The notes under the pieces: model-generated | The model's database searches: none | What the model saw: only the letters and a program-made list of their open reading frames with translations | What the model was told of the DNA's origin: nothing | Source of the DNA: a virus | Virus record (IMG/VR): IMGVR_UViG_3300021959_000326 | Location: 1-26,374 of that record | Reading direction: 5' to 3' (one strand) | DNA: 26,374 bases | Shown: positions 21,353-26,374 of the stretch, piece after piece | How positions within the stretch are numbered: position 1 is the stretch's first letter | Layout of the letters: the number at the start of each line of letters is the position of its first letter | Made by a program: the position numbers and the translations under genes

Positions 21353-23311
21353 CTATGTTCCTTGATAAACAGATATTTTATATTCTAAACCCAATAAAGT
21401 TAGCTTTAATGGCGCACTTTGTGTTACTGTAATTTGTCCATTATTGTTATACCCAAGTATACCATGTAAGACCTTTGTCCCTGTAAACTCTGCTACTGAT
21501 GTATCTAACGCACCAGATCCTAAATTTCTTATTGGAACTAAATTACCATTGATTACTATATTTTGTGTTTCGTACAACAAAGCATTAACTTCTACTATGC
21601 GCTTTTTAAATCCTATCCTTGTGCCTGATTGCATTTTAGTTTCTAATGGCATTGTTTTAATTTCAACATCTATAGGTAGTCCACATTCCGAGCTAGTAGA
21701 TGGTGGATTAGTAAAAGTAACTGTGCCTCCTCCTGGTACTGTTTGATTTGCCTCTACATAACCATCTGAAATACAATTAACTGTTTGCCCACCTAAATGA
21801 GACATGTTAGCAGTTGTAGATGTTGTACCTATAACGCCACAATCAGTTAAAGAATCATCATCAAATACTTCTACATAATATTTGTCTGATCCACTATCTG
21901 TTCTTTTAGTCACTACATATATATCTGTAATGTCTACGCCTACATCTAGGAATGATCCTGTTGTTGTAAACTCTGATGGCGCAATAACATTCTGCGCTCT
22001 AAGTAATGAATAAGCGGTTATACTTCCATCATCTGCATTTGTAATAAGTAATAAATCATTTTCATCGGTAGCCACTGCACGCCTAATATCCATGCTTGTA
22101 GGATTTTTTAATAAATGTCCACTTAACAGTGATATTTTAGATGTAATATAAGATAGTGTTGTATCAGAGTAAGATATTTCTGACAAAGCCTTACCTTGCC
22201 TTTGCATAAATAAAATGCCTGATTCTAACTGTTGTACTCGTATACCTTCTTTAGAACCATTACGAGAAGTGGTAGATAAGAAAAAACTAGAAGGTGTAAT
22301 TGCTGCTATGTTATCTTGAAGTACAGCAAACTCACCACCAGTAGTAAAAATTTGTAGATCCCTACCAGAAATAATATCCGTAATAGCATTAAAAGTATTG
22401 GTATCCAAGGTGGCTTCCACTGCATCGTCATCTAATCCTTCTATTGGCTCAAAATCAAAAAATAAAGCAACTTTAGATCCCCATATTGTTGATGGTCTTG
22501 ACCTACTACCGCCAAAATATAGTCGCCCTTGATGAAATGTTACTGTTCTAGGCCATCCCTTAGAAGATGACCAAACATTTTCATAGCCTGTTTCTAGTTC
22601 CCAATCAGCATTAGCTATTTGTGATGTATCAAACAATGGAAACTCTGTAACTGCATTAACTGTTGTGCCTGTTGTTACCTCTACAATCCTTGCACGACCT
22701 TGTGGTTGTACATTAATGTACTGACCTACATGAGCAGATGTAAATATAGAATGCTGTGAAGTTAAAGTTATTTTTCCTGAAACATCACTTGGTGTTAGAT
22801 GCCCAGCAGCACTAGTGTTTGTTATTGTTATAGTAAATGCATAGTTTGGAATAGAATCAAAAGTTATAGTACTTACAGTCCAATCTGTGTCTGATGCGCC
22901 ACGAACTATTTTTACTGGATTATAATCTTCATGTACAACAATTAATGTATCAGCCGATTGTGTCCAACACATTTTATCTAACATAGCACTAGGAATGCCT
23001 GTACTTGATTTTGTGTGAACTAATGCTTTGTTTTTGTAAACAAACATAGTGTCATTAGTAAAACACAACATATAACTGTCATCTACAGAAAATTCAAAGT
23101 GTACTAATCTAAAGCCATTAGCTGGACTACCACTTAACTCATTTATAAATTTAGTGCCAGGTCTACGAGTAACGCCACCTTGTGGCTGACATATGATATT
23201 CTTTGCTGACTCTAATGCATTGTTGTAGGAATCTATATCAACTCTAGCTCTGACAAGAGGATCTAACTCTCCAGAAGTAAAGTTTGTTTGCATGCTAACA
23301 AAGCGTGCCAT
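21353..23311 (-). CDS. Tail tubular protein B / nozzle (T7 gp12-like, 652 aa)
   Basis: The N-terminus is diagnostic of the family. TNFTSGELDPLVRARVDIDS (9-28) and NIICQPQGGVTRRPGTKFIN (38-57) correspond to the conserved N-F-x-x-GELxP then GGVxRRPGT motif of podovirus tail nozzle or stabilisation proteins. Later, WPRTVTFHQGRLYFGGSRSR and an internal GGEFAVL segment fit the beta-propeller. It forms the distal tube of the short tail. It overlaps the tail tubular A gene by one base (TAATG). The size is usual for marine podovirus homologues. Confidence 0.92.
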   Translation of the reverse strand: MARFVSMQTNFTSGELDPLVRARVDIDSYNNALESAKNIICQPQGGVTRRPGTKFINELSGSPANGFRLVHFEFSVDDSYMLCFTNDTMFVYKNKALVHTKSSTGIPSAMLDKMCWTQSADTLIVVHEDYNPVKIVRGASDTDWTVSTITFDSIPNYAFTITITNTSAAGHLTPSDVSGKITLTSQHSIFTSAHVGQYINVQPQGRARIVEVTTGTTVNAVTEFPLFDTSQIANADWELETGYENVWSSSKGWPRTVTFHQGRLYFGGSRSRPSTIWGSKVALFFDFEPIEGLDDDAVEATLDTNTFNAITDIISGRDLQIFTTGGEFAVLQDNIAAITPSSFFLSTTSRNGSKEGIRVQQLESGILFMQRQGKALSEISYSDTTLSYITSKISLLSGHLLKNPTSMDIRRAVATDENDLLLITNADDGSITAYSLLRAQNVIAPSEFTTTGSFLDVGVDITDIYVVTKRTDSGSDKYYVEVFDDDSLTDCGVIGTTSTTANMSHLGGQTVNCISDGYVEANQTVPGGGTVTFTNPPSTSSECGLPIDVEIKTMPLETKMQSGTRIGFKKRIVEVNALLYETQNIVINGNLVPIRNLGSGALDTSVAEFTGTKVLHGILGYNNNGQITVTQSAPLKLTLLGLEYKISVYQGT

Positions 23312-23925
23312 TAGTATCTCACATCAATAAGTGTAAAGTCTTGTATTCCGTTTGTTGGTTGACCTTGCCCATCTATATTCATAGCTTGGCGCATGTAACC
23401 ACCACGACCATTTTCCGATGGAGTGCCTTGTGCTACTGATCTCCAATAATCAGTTTTTTCTAACTGGTCTGTTATAGGCATTGCTAAATGCCATGCTAAT
23501 TGATACTTCATGTTTTGCACAAAGTAATGTGGCATTTCATATTCTTCTACTGCATATTGATAATCAACATACATTTTTTCATAGTTAGAAAGTATTTTTC
23601 CTCCTAACAATCTATATTCTCTTTGTGGTACTGCTCCCTCTTGATCGCTAATAAATACTTTTCTTGGTGTACCTATCATGTCAGAAGGTAATGCATATTC
23701 ATATTTGTATTCGGTTGTAGGCGTAGTAATTAATCTAGCCAATTGAACTTTCTTAAAAGAAAAAGACCAAGGATAACTTGCTAATGTCTTAATCTTAATA
23801 TCTTTATATAAACTGTCGCATATGTTAGCCTCGTCTGTCCCCTCGGTAAACGATGATATAGGACTTGCTCCAAGCATTAATAATGCATCAGAACAAATTG
23901 ATAATGAGGTGTCTCCAGATGCCAT
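23311..23925 (-). CDS. Tail tubular protein A / adaptor (T7 gp11-like, 204 aa)
   Basis: SICSDALLMLGASPISSFTE (8-27) and ICDSLYKDIKIKTLASYPWS (34-53) with FSFKKVQLA match the conserved start of the gp11-type adaptor: cSdALxxLGa, then A, then yxxxrdxxLxxxpWsFa. It forms the ring joining portal and nozzle. WPRS-type ends are not needed for assignment. GGAG lies 9 nt before the ATG. A GC-rich hairpin lies just upstream (23942-23978). The gene sits between the head-associated gene and the nozzle gene, as expected. Confidence 0.92.
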   Translation of the reverse strand: MASGDTSLSICSDALLMLGASPISSFTEGTDEANICDSLYKDIKIKTLASYPWSFSFKKVQLARLITTPTTEYKYEYALPSDMIGTPRKVFISDQEGAVPQREYRLLGGKILSNYEKMYVDYQYAVEEYEMPHYFVQNMKYQLAWHLAMPITDQLEKTDYWRSVAQGTPSENGRGGYMRQAMNIDGQGQPTNGIQDFTLIDVRY

Positions 23926-23941
23926 TTATATTCTCCAAATG

Positions 23942-23978
23942 TGCAAATAGGCGAGAGTCGAAACTCCCACCCTTTGCA
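23942..23978 (-). promoter_or_regulatory. GC-rich hairpin upstream of tail tubular A
   Basis: Outer stem TGCAAA (23942-23947) with TTTGCA (23973-23978). On the minus strand an inner stem GGGAG / CTCTC encloses TTTCGA. It resembles an isolated tRNA T-arm but no full tRNA fits. It may be a processing or partial termination site between head and tail genes. Confidence 0.5.
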
Positions 23979-23991
23979 TTATCACTACAAA

Positions 23992-24264
23992 CTAAGCTAC
24001 AGAAATATCTGTGCCTGCTGACACATCTACAACGCCTGCTGCACTGTTGCTTAACACAACATGCAAAGTAGCACTAACAGTAGAGTCAGTTTTGTATGCG
24101 AAAATTAAATCACCAACTTTTAATAAAGATGATGCGCTATTAAAATAACCAGATGCTGCTACTGTTGCCTTTGCATCTGTACTTGAGTAAGTCCACATTT
24201 GAGGAGCATTACCAGCTTTTGACTGTGCGCCAGCTGGGCTTAGTCCGTCTATGCTATAAGCCAT
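23992..24264 (-). CDS. Small head-associated / decoration-type protein (90 aa)
   Basis: MAYSIDGLSPAGAQSKAGNA, PQMWTYSSTDAKATV and ASGYFNSASSLLKVGDLIFA follow a pattern of small proteins that I recall next to the capsid gene in many podoviruses: AY-x-x-x-GL, then PxxWTY-x-T-D, then GYFN, then LLxxGDxI. They are thought to sit on or in the head. The whole protein appears to be beta-rich. GGAG lies 8 nt before the ATG and the gene follows the capsid gene by 17 nt. Exact role unknown. Confidence 0.78.
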   Translation of the reverse strand: MAYSIDGLSPAGAQSKAGNAPQMWTYSSTDAKATVAASGYFNSASSLLKVGDLIFAYKTDSTVSATLHVVLSNSAAGVVDVSAGTDISVA

Positions 24265-24281
24265 TTTTATATCTCCTTAAA

Positions 24282-25109
24282 TTATGATTCGTCTGCTTGA
24301 ACTTCAACAATACCTTCGCCATCAATAGCAACTGAGCAAGCTGATAGCATTGCGTTTACTAAGTGTGATGTTTTTTCAGGTACATAGTTGATTTCAGTTT
24401 TAGGGCCGATGCCTTCGCCATAACCAATAGCAGTCTTGTGGAATGCTAGGCAAGAACGAATACTTGAACCATTGATAGAAAGACCACCTTCAGTACGATC
24501 ACCTAATGTGTGGAATTTAAATCCTAAGAATGTGTCAACTTCGCCAGATACTAACGCACGAACTGTGTTGAAGTCAGCGGATGTTACTGCTGTTTCTGAT
24601 AGTAAGTGTGCTAGGTTGTTCGCATGAATAATCATGTGTCTGTCCTCTGCTGGTACATTGTTAGTGTCCATTGTTTTCTTTGCATCACGAAGTTTAGCAA
24701 CTGTTAGGTTTGCAGAGCCATGAGCTACTGTAGAACCTTTACCTGCTAAAAGTGCATCAAGGATAAGTTGATCTTGTCGACGACCAATAGCGTTCGCTAC
24801 TACTTGAACTAGCTCTTGTCTTTCTTCAAAATTAACTTTTTGTTGCATGAAGATGTCTGAATACTCAGCTGCGTTCCAATCTTGCATAGTCGCAGTAACT
24901 TGTGAAAAGTCAGTATTGAGTGGTGTAACATCTGTTTGTGGTACACGAAGTGTAGCCACGCCTTTCCCAACTTTTGGGAATTTAACTAAATTGCCTTCAA
25001 CGCCTCGTCTTTGTCTTGTAGCTTCTACAAGTGCAGCTTTACCTTGGTAAGCCTGTTTAACTTCAGCATCAAAGAGCGTTACATATGCTGGGGATAATCC
25101 GATAGACAT
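24282..25109 (-). CDS. Major capsid protein (275 aa)
   Basis: An HK97-fold-type coat protein of the BPP-1/Bbp17-like podovirus lineage. Indicative parts are the N-terminal SPAYVTLFDAEVKQAYQGKA (6-25), VPQTDVTPLNTDFSQVTATM, FEERQELVQVVANAIGRRQD (95-114) and the C-terminal NYVPEKTSHLVNAMLSACSV. Position after a scaffold-type gene, strong AAGGAG 8 nt before the ATG, and codon use less extreme than in flanking genes agree with a highly expressed structural gene. It lacks a visible protease or prohead cleavage domain. A 187-nt leader with hairpins lies upstream. Confidence 0.9.
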   Translation of the reverse strand: MSIGLSPAYVTLFDAEVKQAYQGKAALVEATRQRRGVEGNLVKFPKVGKGVATLRVPQTDVTPLNTDFSQVTATMQDWNAAEYSDIFMQQKVNFEERQELVQVVANAIGRRQDQLILDALLAGKGSTVAHGSANLTVAKLRDAKKTMDTNNVPAEDRHMIIHANNLAHLLSETAVTSADFNTVRALVSGEVDTFLGFKFHTLGDRTEGGLSINGSSIRSCLAFHKTAIGYGEGIGPKTEINYVPEKTSHLVNAMLSACSVAIDGEGIVEVQADES

Positions 25110-25296
25110 ATATATTCTCCTTAGAAATTAATAAATAAAAAAATTAATCGCTTTGGTATGCCAGAAGTCTGGGCCTGTGCTTGCTAATTACGATAGCCAT
25201 ACGACAAGATTACTTGCGTTTAAGGGTTGTATTACGATTGAATACAATAAGCCTTAACTGTAAAGTAGCATACAATCAAGGCTATTGCAATAAATA
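25110..25296 (-). promoter_or_regulatory. Structured leader between scaffold and capsid genes
   Basis: 187 nt without a gene. It contains a perfect 7-bp inverted repeat TTGTATT (25227-25233) / AATACAA (25241-25247) and AGCCTT (25250-25255) / AAGGCT (25278-25283). An A/T-rich tract with the capsid SD (AAGGAG) follows on the minus strand. It is the longest gap in the late block and is likely to set capsid expression by processing, partial termination or a promoter. Confidence 0.55.
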
Positions 25297-26106
25297 TTAA
25301 CCGAAGTTTTGTGAAAAAGCTTTTTCTACTTTGGCTCTGTATACAGGATCAGTTTGATATTTTTCATCTCCGACCATAGCGTATAATTCATCTTTAGATG
25401 GCGCACCATCTACTGGAGCAGTTTCTACAGGAATACGACCTTCATAAGAACTTCTAACTTTTTCTAAAGCTGCGAGTCCTCTTGCCGTACCTCCCATTAT
25501 TTTGAACTCTTCGAAGTCGTCTTTTCCCCACACGCCTTTCTGAACTAATCCAGCACCCCACTTAACCATGCCATTAATTCTAGCATCAGCGTTAGGGCCG
25601 AGTTGTTTTCTTTCTTCTTCTAAATTAACTTGATATTCTTCTGTAGCATTTTGATTCATGCCAACAACTTCACTTACTAATGAATCTAGTGCAGCTTGAC
25701 TAATACCATTTTCTTTTGCCCATCCAACAACATGTTGTTTAACAGGATCATCTTCAGGAGTTTCACCAAATGCACCTAGATCATACTTACCATCTTTTGG
25801 TGCTTTGTGTGTTCCTTGTGATATTTGCTTTCTTAAATCCATCCAAGATTTAGCTATACCTTCTAAATCAGGTTCTGCTCCATCTTCTTTCCAAAAGTTT
25901 TCAGGCCACCATTCTGGTCTTTCTAATGGCTCATCATCTCCCTCTTCTGCTTTTACTACTTCAGGATCACGATGATCGATTTCTGTTTCTTTTGGATCTG
26001 CACTGACTTCCTCTTCTGGTGTTGCATCGTCGAGTAGGCCAGTTGTTTCTTCAGTTACCTCTTCCGAAGTTTCTTCAGTCGTACTAGGCTCGATTGCTTC
26101 TTCCAT
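25297..26106 (-). CDS. Capsid scaffolding protein (269 aa)
   Basis: The N-terminal 60 residues are extremely acidic and low in complexity (TTEETSEEVTEETTGLLDD). RPEWWPENFW (63-72) then GIAKSWMDLRKQISQG is the conserved start of podovirus head assembly/scaffolding proteins. The rest is helical and charged (VNLEEERKQLG, then VRSSYEG), ending with DELYAMVGDEKYQTDPVYRA. It guides coat protein assembly and is later removed. It is next to the capsid gene. The ATG overlaps the upstream gene stop (TAATG). Confidence 0.9.
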   Translation of the reverse strand: MEEAIEPSTTEETSEEVTEETTGLLDDATPEEEVSADPKETEIDHRDPEVVKAEEGDDEPLERPEWWPENFWKEDGAEPDLEGIAKSWMDLRKQISQGTHKAPKDGKYDLGAFGETPEDDPVKQHVVGWAKENGISQAALDSLVSEVVGMNQNATEEYQVNLEEERKQLGPNADARINGMVKWGAGLVQKGVWGKDDFEEFKIMGGTARGLAALEKVRSSYEGRIPVETAPVDGAPSKDELYAMVGDEKYQTDPVYRAKVEKAFSQNFG

Positions 26107-26369
26107 TATAATTTCCTTGCTCTAATTATCCTTGCTTCTATATCTCTAATTATTGAATTTTGCCCTTCTCGATAAAATGCGTAACTAGAGTCGCTACCTG
26201 GCAAGGCTACAGGTTGCTCTAAAATGGTTTTTCGTAACCATTCCATTAATTCCATTCCGTTCTCATTGCCGAATACTCTTAAACATAATCGGTCTGTGTC
26301 ATCTCTTTGTTGCTTAACATCTCTAGCATCAAGAGGTAATGCTTGTTCTAAGTCATCCCATCCTGCCAT
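26106..26369 (-). CDS. Bbp19-like phage structural-cluster protein (87 aa)
   Basis: The pattern CLRVFGNENGMELMEWLRKT (29-48) followed by a Pro-rich linker (EQPVALPGSD) and YAFYREGQNSIIRDIEARII (63-82) matches the small Bbp19-type proteins encoded just before scaffold genes in BPP-1-like podoviruses. Their function is not established. The start is ATG 26369, five bases from the window edge, so its SD cannot be seen fully. Portal and terminase genes are expected upstream, beyond the window. Confidence 0.78.
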   Translation of the reverse strand: MAGWDDLEQALPLDARDVKQQRDDTDRLCLRVFGNENGMELMEWLRKTILEQPVALPGSDSSYAFYREGQNSIIRDIEARIIRARKL

Positions 26370-26374
26370 TATTT

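Noticed and set aside
23942-23978. A tRNA gene.
   Set aside because: Only a T-arm-like hairpin is present. No acceptor, D-arm or anticodon stem can be drawn in the 66-nt gap.
25225-25247. T7-type promoter, suggested by CGTAATAC on the minus strand.
   Set aside because: The match to the T7 consensus ends after a few bases, the string is part of a simple inverted repeat, and no second copy was seen before other late genes.

Overview
The window is part of an AT-rich genome of a short-tailed (podovirus-type) double-stranded DNA phage. The head and tail genes resemble those of T7-like and BPP-1-like podoviruses in uncultured marine viromes. The AT-rich composition, frequent Shine-Dalgarno (SD) sites and marine-type tail fibre genes suggest a marine proteobacterial host, but no host gene is present to confirm this. 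No integrase, RNA polymerase, DNA polymerase, terminase or portal gene lies in the window. The last two probably lie just beyond the right edge.

There are two opposed transcription blocks. The left block (about 1-7005, plus strand) is the early and DNA-metabolism arm. It opens with small genes of unknown function (135-1858), three of which are preceded by a repeated two-hairpin leader. A strong terminator (1874-1913) and a promoter/control region (1914-2132) follow. The next operon runs through small acidic proteins, a YqaJ-type exonuclease, an ERF single-strand annealing protein, small unknown genes, a helix-turn-helix protein and a large C5-cytosine DNA methyltransferase. The exonuclease and ERF make a recombination pair. 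The methyltransferase probably protects or marks the phage DNA. A long second reading frame is open inside the methyltransferase gene.

The right block (26369 down to 7116, minus strand) is the late arm, read right to left. It holds a Bbp19-like protein, scaffold, major capsid protein, a small head-associated protein, tail tubular proteins A and B, and four internal virion or ejection proteins. Next come a T7 gp17-like fibre with an alanine-rich heptad coil and a cluster of distal fibre genes, each followed by a tiny accessory gene. The arm ends with a lysis cassette of tiny membrane proteins, a 3TM holin and an M15 endopeptidase, then a metallophosphoesterase and a small acidic protein. The two blocks converge at 7006-7115, where a long imperfect inverted repeat lies.

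Genes are packed tightly, with many ATGA or TAATG overlaps. Several genuine small genes (4111-4251, 1687-1858, 8900-9380, 11381-11557) are supported by overlap, start context and composition. The most unusual items are the covarying hairpin modules, the dual-frame methyltransferase region, clustered short motifs (GGTTGAGA, TCGATCAT) in the early arm, and the chain of overlapping micro-membrane proteins before the holin.
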